Source: Butyrivibrio sp. FCS014
Lineage (GTDB): Bacteria; Bacillota; Clostridia; Lachnospirales; Lachnospiraceae
NCBI RefSeq assembly: GCF_000526935.1
Contig: NZ_JAHA01000019.1
Location: forward strand, 496,001 to 560,000
Reading direction: 5' to 3'
Length of the DNA stretch: 64,000 nt
Part shown: piece after piece, positions 9,578-18,325 of the stretch
How the letters are laid out: each line of letters begins with the position of its first letter
Position numbering within the stretch: the stretch's first letter is position 1
Translations under genes and position numbers: made by a program
Notes under the pieces: generated by a model
What the model was told of the DNA's origin: nothing
Seen by the model: only the letters and a program-made list of their open reading frames with translations
Database searches by the model: none

Positions 9578-10695
9578 TGTCAATTAAAGCTTTTGGTATA
9601 GTTTCCTCCCCGGATAACAGCGTACATGTAGAGGGCCTTCAGGACTACCGTCCCATCGGTGCCTTCTCTTTCCTCGGAAGATTCCGTGTTATCGACTTCC
9701 CTATTTCCAACATGAGCAACAGCGACATCAACAGGATCCAGGTCTATGTTCAGTCCCGTCCAAGATCAATCGCTGAGCACGTAGGATCCGGAAGACATTA
9801 CAACATCAACAGTAAGCGCGGTAAGATACAGCTTCTTTTCTCAGAGAACAGCTCTTCCCGCTCAATTTACAACAACGATATTTCCGCATATCTGGAGAAC
9901 ATCGACATCATCCAGCGTATGCACCAGGAGTACGTTATCATCGCTCCCAGCTACATGGTTTACAAACAGGATTACAGACAGCTTCTTGAGACCCACGTAG
10001 CTTCCGGCGCCGATATCACTCTCCTCTACCACAAGGTAGACAATGCCCGCGAATACTTCAAGAACTGCCACACCCTGTCCCTGAACAGACAGAAAGGTGT
10101 TCAGTCCATCGGCAAGAACATGGGCACAGCCAAGGATAAAAATATCTTCATGGAGACCTACTGCATGAAGAGAGATACCTTCGTTCAGCTTGTTAAGGCA
10201 GCCAGCTGGGAGTCCTCAATCTACACCCTCTCCGATATCGTAAACATCAAGTGCAAGGATCTGGATGTAAGAGGCTATCAGCACAGAGGCTATTTTGCAA
10301 CCCTGACAAGTCTTAACGACTATTTCAATGCTTCTTTGGAGCTTCTCAACTATGATATTGCCAGCGACCTGTTCAGAGCAGAGTGGCCTATCTATACAAG
10401 GACAACAGACTCCTGCCCTACAGAGTACTTCGAGAGTTCCAAGGTTACCAACTCCTTTGTAAGTAACGGCTGTCTCATCGAGGGAACCGTTGAGAATTCC
10501 ATCATCGGCCGTGGCGTTGTTATCAAGAAAGGCGCTGTGATCAGAAACTCCATCGTTCTTGCTTACGCCACCGTTGAAGAGGACATCCGCATCGAGAACG
10601 CCATCCTTGATAAGTGGGCGCACATCATCCACGCCAAGGAGATCATCGGCGAACCCGATGCCCCGCAGTATATTAAGAGACAGGATACGCTCTAA
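9574..10695 (+). CDS. glgD: glucose-1-phosphate adenylyltransferase regulatory subunit GlgD
   Basis: 373 aa. It is homologous to GlgC across the nucleotidyltransferase fold ('[18 protein letters not shown]') and beta-helix, but the glycine-rich GGRGSRL catalytic loop is absent. This is the hallmark of GlgD, the non-catalytic partner that in Firmicutes forms a GlgC-GlgD complex. GGAGG precedes the start, which overlaps the glgC stop by four bases; two consecutive ATG codons are possible starts. The stop codon lies inside the first copy of a 13-bp tandem triplication. Confidence 0.95.
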   Translation: MMSIKAFGIVSSPDNSVHVEGLQDYRPIGAFSFLGRFRVIDFPISNMSNSDINRIQVYVQSRPRSIAEHVGSGRHYNINSKRGKIQLLFSENSSSRSIYNNDISAYLENIDIIQRMHQEYVIIAPSYMVYKQDYRQLLETHVASGADITLLYHKVDNAREYFKNCHTLSLNRQKGVQSIGKNMGTAKDKNIFMETYCMKRDTFVQLVKAASWESSIYTLSDIVNIKCKDLDVRGYQHRGYFATLTSLNDYFNASLELLNYDIASDLFRAEWPIYTRTTDSCPTEYFESSKVTNSFVSNGCLIEGTVENSIIGRGVVIKKGAVIRNSIVLAYATVEEDIRIENAILDKWAHIIHAKEIIGEPDAPQYIKRQDTL

Positions 10696-10724
10696 ATGTA
10701 CGCTCTAAATGTACGCTCTAAATG
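10686..10724 (+). repeat. three perfect tandem copies of a 13-bp unit
   Basis: TACGCTCTAAATG is repeated at 10686-10698, 10699-10711 and 10712-10724. The glgD stop codon TAA is in the first copy. Because 13 is not a multiple of three, each copy is in a different frame, but only the first is read. Confidence 0.97.
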
Positions 10725-10862
10725 AGCCACGCAGGACAATAAGGAAGCAGCTGTGAGAGTGCTTGCACTCTGTCACAGCTGCTTTTTTATTGGACTATGC
10801 GGCGAATGCCGCGATAACGAGGAACCGCGAAGCGGTTTCGAGTTTACCCGGGGCTCATTTAG
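10718..10862. repeat. 11-bp inverted repeat enclosing hairpins between glgD and a chemoreceptor gene
   Basis: CTAAATGAGCC at 10718-10728 is exactly reverse-complemented at 10852-10862. Between the arms lie the glgCD terminator and two further small hairpins with GAA-type loops: GCGGC/GCCGC at 10799-10812 and GGAACCGC/GCGGTTTC at 10821-10839. No flanking target duplication or ORF is seen. Confidence 0.8.
10744..10788 (+). terminator. Rho-independent terminator of glgC-glgD
   Basis: A long stem (GCAGCTGTGA.GAGTGC against GCACTC..TCACAGCTGC, with a two-base bulge) is followed by six T residues on the plus strand. It may also slow minus-strand transcription from the convergent chemoreceptor gene. 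Confidence 0.9.
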
Positions 10863-10870
10863 GCTATAGC

Positions 10871-12592
10871 TTACAATCTGTACTTCTTTACAATCTCATC
10901 CAGCTCGCCGGACTGACTGTTGATCCCTGCCGATCCGTCGGAAATCACGTGTACCATTGCCAGTACTTCCTGGATTGATGCATTGGTCTCTTCCGATGCT
11001 GCCGCATTCATCTGAGCAGCTTCCTGAAGGTGCTCCATTGCAGAGCTCACCTTCTCGCAACTGTCTGTCATTGACCTGCTCACATCACCAAGGCTCTTGA
11101 CTTCTTTCTCGATAATAGTAAGGTTATCGGAAATATCCTGGTACTTGGTTCTGGCATCGTCAACGCCCTGTACCTGGCGTTCAACAGCTTCTTTTACAGA
11201 ATCACTCTGCTGGTTAGCATTGTCCACGTTAGCCTGGAGCTCTTTTAACATCTCAGTGATCTCGTTGGCACTTTGAGCTGAATCCTCCGCAAGCTTTCTG
11301 ATCTCATCAGCCACAACAGCAAAGCCCTTGCCCATTTCTCCTGCTCTTGCTGCCTCAATGGAAGCATTGAGTGAAAGAAGGTTGGTCTGTGCAGCGATGC
11401 TCTGGATCATCTCCGAAGACTGACCAATCTTGGATGTACTCTCATTGATCCTGTTGATACTGTCAAATATTTCTGAGAAGGAACGCTCATTTTCCTTGGT
11501 AAGATTATACAGGTCATTCATTACCTGTGTTCCTGCCTTGCTGGCTTCATCGATCTGTGTGCTGGCTTGAGAGAGATTCTCTGATGTGGTCTCATTCTGT
11601 TTGATTATATCTCTCAAGGTTTCGATCTCACGCATGGAGTTATTGATGTCTTCAGCCTGCTCTCCTGCGCTCTCGGCAACATTGTTAACTGCTCCTGTGA
11701 TCTCATTTACATTCTTAACAATGGAGTCTGATTTTTGGCTCATCTCATCGGACATGCCGCCAAGCTTCTGGGTAGAGTCAGATAGATCACCCATGATCTC
11801 ACGGGTAGATTCCAGAAGAGCATTGTAAGCATCAGCAAGTTCTCCGATCTCATCCTTCTGCTTGATGGAAAGTTTCTTTGCAGTAAGGTCTCTTTGCGAC
11901 AGAGTTGTAATTGAACTGCTGACTTTAATTATAGGCTTCAGAACCTGATTTAAAACAACGATAGCTATCCATATTGCCAAAACGATGTTTATCAGGGATA
12001 GAATGGCATTTACAATAACCATTGAGGTGGTAGCTTTATTGATCTTGGATACACTGTTTTCAACGTCATTCTCCATGGATTCTACCATGGCATCAACCTT
12101 CTCTGAAAATGTCTCGGTGGCTCCGTCAACTTCTTCCATCACCACATTGCCTGCATCTATTCCGACATCAATATACTGGTCAGCCATATAGGAGCACAAA
12201 GAATAAAGATCGTCATAGGATGCTTTCATATCATCCATCGCGGAAGCATAGTCCGGTCTGATACTCTTCATCTGACTGAACAGAGCGTAGATACTGTCCC
12301 TTACCTCTTCGACCTCTGCCAAAACCTCCCTGTCATGGGTGGCGGACATGTCGGTAAACAGCTCACAGGTATTAAGGCCATAATATCTGATATCCTCAGC
12401 TATCTCCATAGCTATAACATCCTGCTGCTGAAGTTCCTGTAGGTCATTCTTTATTGTTATGGTCCTTAACTGGGTAAAAGCAAGGGTTACCAGCAGGAAA
12501 ACAATAATTGTTATTACCGGTCCTAGGGTCTTCAGTCCCAGGCCACTAAAGAAATTTCTTGATGATCCATTGTTTGATTCTTTGTTTGCCAT
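10871..12592 (-). CDS. methyl-accepting chemotaxis protein, four-helix-bundle type sensor
   Basis: 573 aa. An N-terminal membrane helix (about 20-42) is followed by a mostly helical extracytoplasmic region (45-190) typical of 4HB-type sensors, a second membrane helix (about 193-218), HAMP (220-270) and the cytoplasmic signalling coiled coil. The kinase-control tip reads '[20 protein letters not shown]'. It would sit in the membrane and control CheA/CheW, which are not in the window. The ligand is unknown. It is convergent with glgD and same-strand with the next receptor, 200 bases away. Confidence 0.93.
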   Translation of the reverse strand: MANKESNNGSSRNFFSGLGLKTLGPVITIIVFLLVTLAFTQLRTITIKNDLQELQQQDVIAMEIAEDIRYYGLNTCELFTDMSATHDREVLAEVEEVRDSIYALFSQMKSIRPDYASAMDDMKASYDDLYSLCSYMADQYIDVGIDAGNVVMEEVDGATETFSEKVDAMVESMENDVENSVSKINKATTSMVIVNAILSLINIVLAIWIAIVVLNQVLKPIIKVSSSITTLSQRDLTAKKLSIKQKDEIGELADAYNALLESTREIMGDLSDSTQKLGGMSDEMSQKSDSIVKNVNEITGAVNNVAESAGEQAEDINNSMREIETLRDIIKQNETTSENLSQASTQIDEASKAGTQVMNDLYNLTKENERSFSEIFDSINRINESTSKIGQSSEMIQSIAAQTNLLSLNASIEAARAGEMGKGFAVVADEIRKLAEDSAQSANEITEMLKELQANVDNANQQSDSVKEAVERQVQGVDDARTKYQDISDNLTIIEKEVKSLGDVSRSMTDSCEKVSSAMEHLQEAAQMNAAASEETNASIQEVLAMVHVISDGSAGINSQSGELDEIVKKYRL

Positions 12593-12712
12593 GGCAGCGT
12601 CCTTTCACAATATTTCGTACAAAAATTCACTGTGACAACCATAGTATATGACACGCCATGTGAGATGTATATATATGCACCTTTTGTTTAATAGAATATT
12701 TATATATGGAAA

Positions 12713-12741
12713 GGCTGCCGCACTATTTCAGTGCGACAGCC
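12713..12741 (-). terminator. terminator after the Cache-domain chemoreceptor
   Basis: GGCTGCCGCACT (12713-12724) pairs with AGTGCGACAGCC (12730-12741) with one mismatch. On the minus strand the stem is followed by TTTCC, a short T tract. Confidence 0.65.
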
Positions 12742-12793
12742 CCTCTTGACCACTTAATAATTATTCAGTTTTCGATAAAATTAGTCTGACGTC

Positions 12794-14863
12794 TTATTTA
12801 AGTTTGAACTTTCCGACGATCTCACCAAGAGTTCCTGCTATCTCTTCCTGCTTGCTGGACATGTCGTTTACGTTGGAAACAACATCTGCAGCTGCCATTA
12901 CGGAGTCATTAACTCTGCTGGAAAGATCTGCGGTGTCCTGAGTGGATTCTGCGATGTTCTGAATAGCCTTGGATACTTCTTCCATGGATGCTCTGATGTT
13001 TTCAACCATCTGAGCTATGTTCTCTGAAGATCCTCCGAAGGAATCAGCGTCATCACCGTACTGCTTGGCAACACTTACAAAATTATCATAGTCGGGAGTA
13101 ACAGTCTCTTTAATGAATGTGAGAAGTTCTCCTGAAGAATTTGAAAGAGTTCCGAATGCTTCCTGTACTCCGTCAATAGTCTCTCTGATCTGTTCAACAG
13201 CCTCTGATGTGCTGCTGGCAAGCTTATTGATCTCGGAAGCAACAACTGCGAATCCCTTACCTGCATCTCCTGCTCTTGCAGCCTCGATACTTGCATTGAG
13301 TGAAAGGAGGTTGATCTGGTCTGCGATCTCAGCGATGGTGTCTGCCAGAGTTCCAATCTGATCCACAACCTTAGCCTTCTCATTGGCATCTTCAAGATCG
13401 GCTTCTCTCTGCTCAGCAATGCTGATCGCATTGTCATAAGCCTGTTTGCTCTGTCTCTCAATATCTCGTGCTCTGTTCTTGATATCAGTTGCTTCTGAAC
13501 TTGTCTTTTCAGTTTCTGCAGCCAGCTGATGAACGGAAGCATTTACTTCTTCAACGGATGCGTTAACCTCCTCGGTAGCTGCACCTGATGACATCATAGC
13601 ATCGTTAACACCGGAAATATTACCCTGAATGCTCGTAAACTGGCTTGAGAGTTCACTGGCCATGCTGGCAAGTCCTGTAGATGTCTCGGATACCTGAACC
13701 GACCCGTCGGAAATTTTACTGATAACGTCTCGGTTGTTCTCAAACATGTCATTGAGGGAATCACTCATCTGACCGAGTTCATCACCACTCTTGGTCTTGA
13801 TCTTATCAACAGTGAAGTCTCCGCTTGCAAGGAGGCCTGCAAACTTCTTAACATTGTTGATGCTCTTGCTGATGCTCATTACATATACCCAGATAATAAC
13901 AGCACTCAAAAGAAGAGCAATCACGCAGATGATGATAAGCTTTGTTGCTGCTGCCTTAACAGGCTCATCAAGCTCATCCACATCCATCCTTACCGCCATC
14001 TTCCAGTTAACTTCAGGGATTGTCTTATAAGTAAGAAGGATTGTCTTTCCAGCTTCCTGGAAAGCTCCCATCTGAGGTTCGGTGGATTCTGTACTCATAA
14101 GAATGGCACCGGCCTGTGCAAGAGATGCATTATCATCCTCTGTAACTTTAACGCCGTTCTGAACCTTCTGCTCATCCTGGCAGTATATATATGTTCCGAC
14201 AGAATCAAACAAAAGAGCTGATCCTGTTCTGCCAACCTTAACGTTTCTTGCAAGGTCTTCTATATTTGTAAGCTCCATATCAACTGTTACACAGCCCACA
14301 TAGGTGCTTCCGTCATATATGGGAGCTGAGCAGCTGGCCATTACCATACCTGAAGTGGGATCATAATATGGATCTGTGATAACTGCCTGGCCTTCACTCA
14401 ACGCCTTGGCATTTGTATAGTATTCCTGATTAAAGTAGTCATACTCCGCATTACTGTAGTCCCAGGTCTCAACAATTTCTCCGCCGTCCTTATACCAGTA
14501 CGGTCCGATATACTTTTCGTTAGGATCAAAAACATTGGGTTCAAACCAGATTCCGGATCCCAAAACAGAAGGGTTATTACTGATGATCTTAGTAATAGTA
14601 CCTCTGTAGTTATCCATGGTCACAAATCTGTACGATGTGGATATCATCTCAGCAATGTCAACGCAGGAGGTTCTGATGATTTCAAGTTCTCCGTCAACGT
14701 TATTCACATTTGCTGTTACGGTCTGCTTCATGGTATCGCCCATAGCATCTTCTATTGAAGCGCTAAGCTGATTGCATGCTACAGCAGTCAGAATGATCAT
14801 AGCGGCTGCCATAACTGGAAGGATACACAAAAGCATCTTTGCGCGCAGGCTCATTTTCTTCAT
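12794..14863 (-). CDS. methyl-accepting chemotaxis protein with double-Cache sensor
   Basis: 689 aa. It has an N-terminal membrane helix (8-30), a large extracytoplasmic region (about 35-300) with dCache_1 features ('[11 protein letters not shown]', '[19 protein letters not shown]', '[15 protein letters not shown]'), a second membrane helix (about 306-328), HAMP, and a signalling domain with tip '[20 protein letters not shown]'. dCache receptors often bind small organic ligands; the classic amino-acid-binding motif was not recognised, so no ligand is proposed. The bases upstream (14864-15131) separate it from a divergent chemoreceptor gene. Confidence 0.93.
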   Translation of the reverse strand: MKKMSLRAKMLLCILPVMAAAMIILTAVACNQLSASIEDAMGDTMKQTVTANVNNVDGELEIIRTSCVDIAEMISTSYRFVTMDNYRGTITKIISNNPSVLGSGIWFEPNVFDPNEKYIGPYWYKDGGEIVETWDYSNAEYDYFNQEYYTNAKALSEGQAVITDPYYDPTSGMVMASCSAPIYDGSTYVGCVTVDMELTNIEDLARNVKVGRTGSALLFDSVGTYIYCQDEQKVQNGVKVTEDDNASLAQAGAILMSTESTEPQMGAFQEAGKTILLTYKTIPEVNWKMAVRMDVDELDEPVKAAATKLIIICVIALLLSAVIIWVYVMSISKSINNVKKFAGLLASGDFTVDKIKTKSGDELGQMSDSLNDMFENNRDVISKISDGSVQVSETSTGLASMASELSSQFTSIQGNISGVNDAMMSSGAATEEVNASVEEVNASVHQLAAETEKTSSEATDIKNRARDIERQSKQAYDNAISIAEQREADLEDANEKAKVVDQIGTLADTIAEIADQINLLSLNASIEAARAGDAGKGFAVVASEINKLASSTSEAVEQIRETIDGVQEAFGTLSNSSGELLTFIKETVTPDYDNFVSVAKQYGDDADSFGGSSENIAQMVENIRASMEEVSKAIQNIAESTQDTADLSSRVNDSVMAAADVVSNVNDMSSKQEEIAGTLGEIVGKFKLK

Positions 14864-15070
14864 CCGGTTACCCTCTCATTTCTCTGAATTAGTAATTTTA
14901 ACTAAATTGCTTATATTTTTTAAGCATCATAATTATTGTACTATATCTGCACACAGCTCTGTTCTAAAAAAAGTATAAATATAAATGAAAAGATAATAAA
15001 TGCCCGGAGTACCATATTCATGGTTTATCAACTTTTAATAATTGAAAATACGTCTTCCAACAACATGCTA

Positions 15071-15079
15071 TGGTAGAAT
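15071..15079 (+). promoter_or_regulatory. extended -10 promoter candidate for the 491-aa chemoreceptor
   Basis: TGGTAGAAT fits an extended -10 element (TGn plus TAGAAT) about 50 bases upstream of the start; no good -35 is seen. The same TATGGTAGAATT string occurs upstream of the oxidoreductase gene near 21.2 kb. Confidence 0.4.
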
Positions 15080-15131
15080 TAATAATGTGTCGTTAACGTG
15101 AATTTTATGACAAAAAAGAGAGGAATACCAT

Positions 15132-16607
15132 ATGAACGCTGAACAGTATAAACGAGCCAATAATATCAGTTTCTACGTATGTATAATCATTGTAGCCGCC
15201 GGCTTAATGCTTACAGTTTTCAATGCATTCACCGATAACTCCGGTATGACGTTTGCCAAGATCAATATTATTATAGTAGCTGTTATCTCTGCTGTCGTTA
15301 TGGCCATAGGAAACTTCAAATTTCCCACTATTAAAAAGGGTTGTATTTTCATAATGGGTGGTGCTACACTCTTTTACTTTGTCCTTCTTATTGCAGAGGA
15401 TAAGATAGTTTATTTTGCCTTCGGACTTCCCATACTTATTTGCAGTGTCATCTATCTTAATGTAAGACTCTGTAAAGCAGGTATCGGAGCCATTATTATT
15501 TCCTTCTTTATCTCCTGTATAAAGGCATATATTACCACAGGAACTTTGGATATGCTTCATGTTCCGGCATTCATCACACTTGCCCTTGCATTTATATCAT
15601 GTATCGGAACTGTCTCGCTTCTTACCACCTTCAATACCGAGAATAATGAAGTAATAAGTGCCAATGCAGAAAAGAGCGTGGCAACAGGAAATGCCATGGC
15701 TGATATAGCCAATACCATCACAAACCTGTTTAATGATTCTCAGCAGGATATGGCGGATCTGCAGAACATTATAGAAGCACAACAGTCAGGAATGAGTGAT
15801 ATTGCCAGCAGCATGGAAAGCACGGCACAGGCAATAACAAATCAGGCCCAGAAAGTTCAGCAGATTCAGGAAGAAACAGAAACTACAGAGCATAACAGAA
15901 AAGAGATGACAAAAGCCTCTGAAGCTGCTCAGCAAACTGTCCAGGAAGGTGTAAGGGTAATCGGAGATCTTAAGGATAAATCTCAGGACGTTGCAAGGAC
16001 CAGTCAGATAACCGTAGATGCTACTCAGGCAGTTATCAATAAGGTTGAAGAAGTTCAGAAGATTGTCGGTTCAATTATGTCCATTTCAAAGCAGACAAAC
16101 CTGCTTGCTCTTAATGCCAGCATTGAGGCTGCAAGAGCCGGTGATGCCGGTAAGGGATTTGCGGTTGTAGCAAATGACGTACGTGAACTTGCGGCTGAAA
16201 CAAACACCGCTTCCACCGAGATCACAAGCATCATCAACGAACTTACGGAAGATGTTCAGAAGGCCATGGCAAGTATCGATGATACAGTTGCTTCCGTTTC
16301 CGAGCAGAACGAGATGATAGAGACCGTTGGCGATAACTTCGACAGTATCAATGAAAACGTATCAGAGATGCTCTCCCGCTTCTCTGTTATCGGCGAAGGC
16401 ATGAAGTCCATTGCGTCATCCACAACAGAGATTAACGACAGTATTTCCAACCTGTCAGCAACAAGCCAGGAAGTTGCATCTCTTTCAAATGAAGGTGTTC
16501 GTTCTGCGGATGAAGCGGTTGACAAGTTCAACGATTTCAAGAATATACTGGGCGATATTTTCCAGCAGGCGAACAAACTTAAAGACATGCAGGTAAAAGA
16601 GTCCTAA
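15132..16607 (+). CDS. methyl-accepting chemotaxis protein with multi-span membrane sensor
   Basis: 491 aa. The first ~175 residues hold about six closely spaced membrane helices with almost no extracytoplasmic loop. There is no clear HAMP before the long coiled-coil signalling region, whose tip is '[20 protein letters not shown]'. Such receptors are thought to sense within or near the membrane (for example energy state or lipophilic signals); that is family-level inference. AGAGAGG precedes the ATG. The transcript ends at a strong hairpin terminator 66 bases downstream of the stop. Confidence 0.92.
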   Translation: MNAEQYKRANNISFYVCIIIVAAGLMLTVFNAFTDNSGMTFAKINIIIVAVISAVVMAIGNFKFPTIKKGCIFIMGGATLFYFVLLIAEDKIVYFAFGLPILICSVIYLNVRLCKAGIGAIIISFFISCIKAYITTGTLDMLHVPAFITLALAFISCIGTVSLLTTFNTENNEVISANAEKSVATGNAMADIANTITNLFNDSQQDMADLQNIIEAQQSGMSDIASSMESTAQAITNQAQKVQQIQEETETTEHNRKEMTKASEAAQQTVQEGVRVIGDLKDKSQDVARTSQITVDATQAVINKVEEVQKIVGSIMSISKQTNLLALNASIEAARAGDAGKGFAVVANDVRELAAETNTASTEITSIINELTEDVQKAMASIDDTVASVSEQNEMIETVGDNFDSINENVSEMLSRFSVIGEGMKSIASSTTEINDSISNLSATSQEVASLSNEGVRSADEAVDKFNDFKNILGDIFQQANKLKDMQVKES

Positions 16608-16644
16608 AATTGTTGAAATTTTTTCTTAATTTCGCACAAAAGTA

Positions 16645-16674
16645 TTAACTTTTAGCTTAATAATGCGATATAAT
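16645..16674 (+). promoter_or_regulatory. weak promoter candidate before the small wHTH-like ORF
   Basis: TTAACT (16645-16650), 18 bases, then TATAAT (16669-16674). The -10 touches the left arm of the following terminator hairpin, so a transcript starting here would carry only part of that hairpin and could escape termination. Confidence 0.4.
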
Positions 16675-16712
16675 ATATGGTAGCAGAGGAAATCTGCTGC
16701 CATATATTTTTT
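16674..16712 (+). terminator. terminator after the 491-aa chemoreceptor
   Basis: A perfect 14-bp stem, TATATGGTAGCAGA against TCTGCTGCCATATA, has a five-base GGAAA loop and is followed by six T residues. Confidence 0.9.
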
Positions 16713-16741
16713 GACAATTTAAGAAAGGAGGAAACAAGAGG

Positions 16742-16915
16742 GTGACAGCAACATGTGATATCAGACCCAAAGTCCTGGACTGCATCAGAACCAGATGCGA
16801 AGACGAGTTCTATCCGGACCCGGAAAAAGTTGCCCATATTACCGGCTTACCGTTGGGGGTGGTTTTTGACATGCTCATCGAACTGAAAAACCAGGGACAT
16901 CTCGGCAAACATTGA
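16742..16915 (+). CDS. 57-aa protein, possible winged-helix DNA-binding
   Basis: A GTG-started ORF of 57 residues with a strong AAGGAGG ribosome-binding site 9 bases upstream. The sequence begins VTATCDIRPKVLDCIRTRCE and contains 'EKVAHITGLPLGVVFDMLIE' followed by 'LKNQGHLGKH'. The pattern helix, short 'YPDP' turn, recognition-like helix and 'G-H-L' end recalls small winged helices such as the LexA N-terminal domain; this is structural inference only. It follows the chemoreceptor terminator and is followed by another hairpin terminator, so it looks like an independent small transcript. I do not recognise the family. Confidence 0.6.
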   Translation: MTATCDIRPKVLDCIRTRCEDEFYPDPEKVAHITGLPLGVVFDMLIELKNQGHLGKH

Positions 16916-16955
16916 TTCAAAATGAATGGAGATAATATGGACGAACAACAATATT

Positions 16956-16994
16956 AAAGGTCCTATGCACGTGAATGCATAGGACCTTTTAATT
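16956..16994. terminator. bidirectional terminator between the 57-aa ORF and the 83-aa gene
   Basis: AAAGGTCCTATGCA (16956-16969) pairs perfectly with TGCATAGGACCTTT (16976-16989). T-rich tracts follow on both strands, so it can end the plus-strand small ORF and the minus-strand 83-aa gene. Confidence 0.85.
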
Positions 16995-17017
16995 TAACAT
17001 TTTATTTGTAATTCACA

Positions 17018-17269
17018 TCAGAGCATCTCAACCGGCTCATGTGAGAAATCTGCCTTTCCATCATTATAAAGGACTCTGACAAAATCAATCGCTCTCTGAC
17101 CGGACTCTTCGATCGGAACATTCTGGCTATAAATGTACTCTATCTTATCGCCACTGGTAAGTACAAAATTGATCTGAGTTCCGATTATCTTGCCATCACC
17201 AACATCCATGGGCTTAACTTCTACCGAACTGACTTCTTTGATAACGCCTTCGTTAAAAAGTACTCTCAT
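17018..17269 (-). CDS. 83-aa protein of unknown function
   Basis: 83 aa, soluble, no membrane segment or signal peptide, and no family recognised. The sequence is rich in beta-strand-forming stretches ('KIIGTQINFVLTSGDKIEYIY'). A strong AGGAGG site is 7 bases upstream of the ATG, and a shared terminator lies downstream. It is divergent from the lipoprotein gene; an AT-rich region with a TAAAAT box between them may carry its promoter. Confidence 0.7.
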   Translation of the reverse strand: MRVLFNEGVIKEVSSVEVKPMDVGDGKIIGTQINFVLTSGDKIEYIYSQNVPIEESGQRAIDFVRVLYNDGKADFSHEPVEML

Positions 17270-17340
17270 TAAATAACCTCCTGTTAAAATTGATTTATTA
17301 TTAATATTTTATCACTTAATTTGTGTTATTGCGATATTCT

Positions 17341-17369
17341 TTGGCTAATCGTCCATTATGTGCTATACT
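17341..17369 (+). promoter_or_regulatory. sigma-A-type promoter of the lipoprotein gene
   Basis: TTGGCT (17341-17346), a 17-base spacer and TATACT (17364-17369). The start codon is about 50 bases downstream. Confidence 0.75.
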
Positions 17370-17418
17370 AGGCATTGTGTTACGATTTCTGTAATATTTT
17401 TAAGGAGATAATTTTTCA

Positions 17419-18204
17419 ATGAATATAATAAAGAGAACTGCCATAGCAATAATGTCGCTGGTGGTTATGACGACAGCTTTTACCGGCTGTTCCATGAATG
17501 ATAAGAGTGATGCCGAGGAAGCTGCGGGTAACTTTCTTTCCGCTCTTCAAAGCGGCGATGAGAATTCCATAAACGAATACTCCTCAAGCCAGGTGGCTCA
17601 GGGAAGCTTTGTGAAACTGTTCAGTACCGAGGCTCTTAAGGAACAGTTCAGAGCCGGATTTGTGCAGACGGAAATGGACGAGGATGCTCTGGAGAAGCTT
17701 GATGAATTCTGCGATATGTTTGATTCGCTTATAACCAAATACGAAGTAAATGAAGTTACAATAGACAATAGCGGTGTTGCCAGGGCTGTCTGCACGCTGG
17801 AGACCAAATTTCCCACGGATATCATCGGCAGTGACGAGGCATCAGAGCTTATATCTCAGGTCACTGAAATCTACTCCACCTCCCATCAGGATGAGGTTCT
17901 TGCCCTGATAAACGAAGAAGGTGAAGAGGCCGCCACCAGGAAGATCTACAACGATATGACCAAGGAAGTGCTTGAAGTCTACGAGAGGCTTATTCAGGAA
18001 GCCGGGGCAGAAACCTATGCCATCGCCCTTACCCTTGAGAAGAATGCCGAGACCGGAAGCTGGTATGTAACCAATGTTCAGGACTTTGACAGTTCCGTAA
18101 ACGGCACTATTGTTCCCGCAACAGATACTGCTACCACAGAGCTCTCCACCGTGGATGCGGATGCAGCTCTTGAGTCGGCTTCTACCGGTGTTTCACAAGA
18201 GTAA
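17419..18204 (+). CDS. lipoprotein of unknown function
   Basis: 261 aa. The signal peptide ends in the lipobox 'AFTGC', making C24 the lipidated residue, so the mature protein is anchored on the outer face of the membrane. The rest is acidic and mostly helical ('AEEAAGNFLSALQSGDENSI'), like many short clostridial lipoproteins with a repeat-like accumulation of Glu and Ser; no catalytic motif is seen. The last 30 residues are Thr/Ala/Ser-rich and probably unstructured. It has its own promoter and is followed by a strong terminator, so it is monocistronic. Confidence 0.85.
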   Translation: MNIIKRTAIAIMSLVVMTTAFTGCSMNDKSDAEEAAGNFLSALQSGDENSINEYSSSQVAQGSFVKLFSTEALKEQFRAGFVQTEMDEDALEKLDEFCDMFDSLITKYEVNEVTIDNSGVARAVCTLETKFPTDIIGSDEASELISQVTEIYSTSHQDEVLALINEEGEEAATRKIYNDMTKEVLEVYERLIQEAGAETYAIALTLEKNAETGSWYVTNVQDFDSSVNGTIVPATDTATTELSTVDADAALESASTGVSQE

Positions 18205-18264
18205 TCATTATTATATTGCAAATTAAATTAAAGACATGTGCCTACATGCATACCACAATAGAAA

Positions 18265-18299
18265 ATCCGGGCTATCAACCGATAGCCCGGATCTTTTTA
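18265..18299. terminator. terminator between the convergent lipoprotein and oxidoreductase genes
   Basis: ATCCGGGCTATC (18265-18276) pairs perfectly with GATAGCCCGGAT (18281-18292). T residues follow on the plus strand, and TTTTC follows on the minus strand, so it can work in both directions. Confidence 0.88.
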
Positions 18300-18325
18300 T
18301 GTATCTTTATTGTATTCTTACAGGA

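Noticed and set aside
10718..10862. Complete insertion sequence or MITE
   Set aside because: No target duplication or transposase; kept only as an inverted repeat.
16923..16958. 11-codon ORF after the 57-aa gene
   Set aside because: Too short to support, although GGAG stands before an inner ATG.
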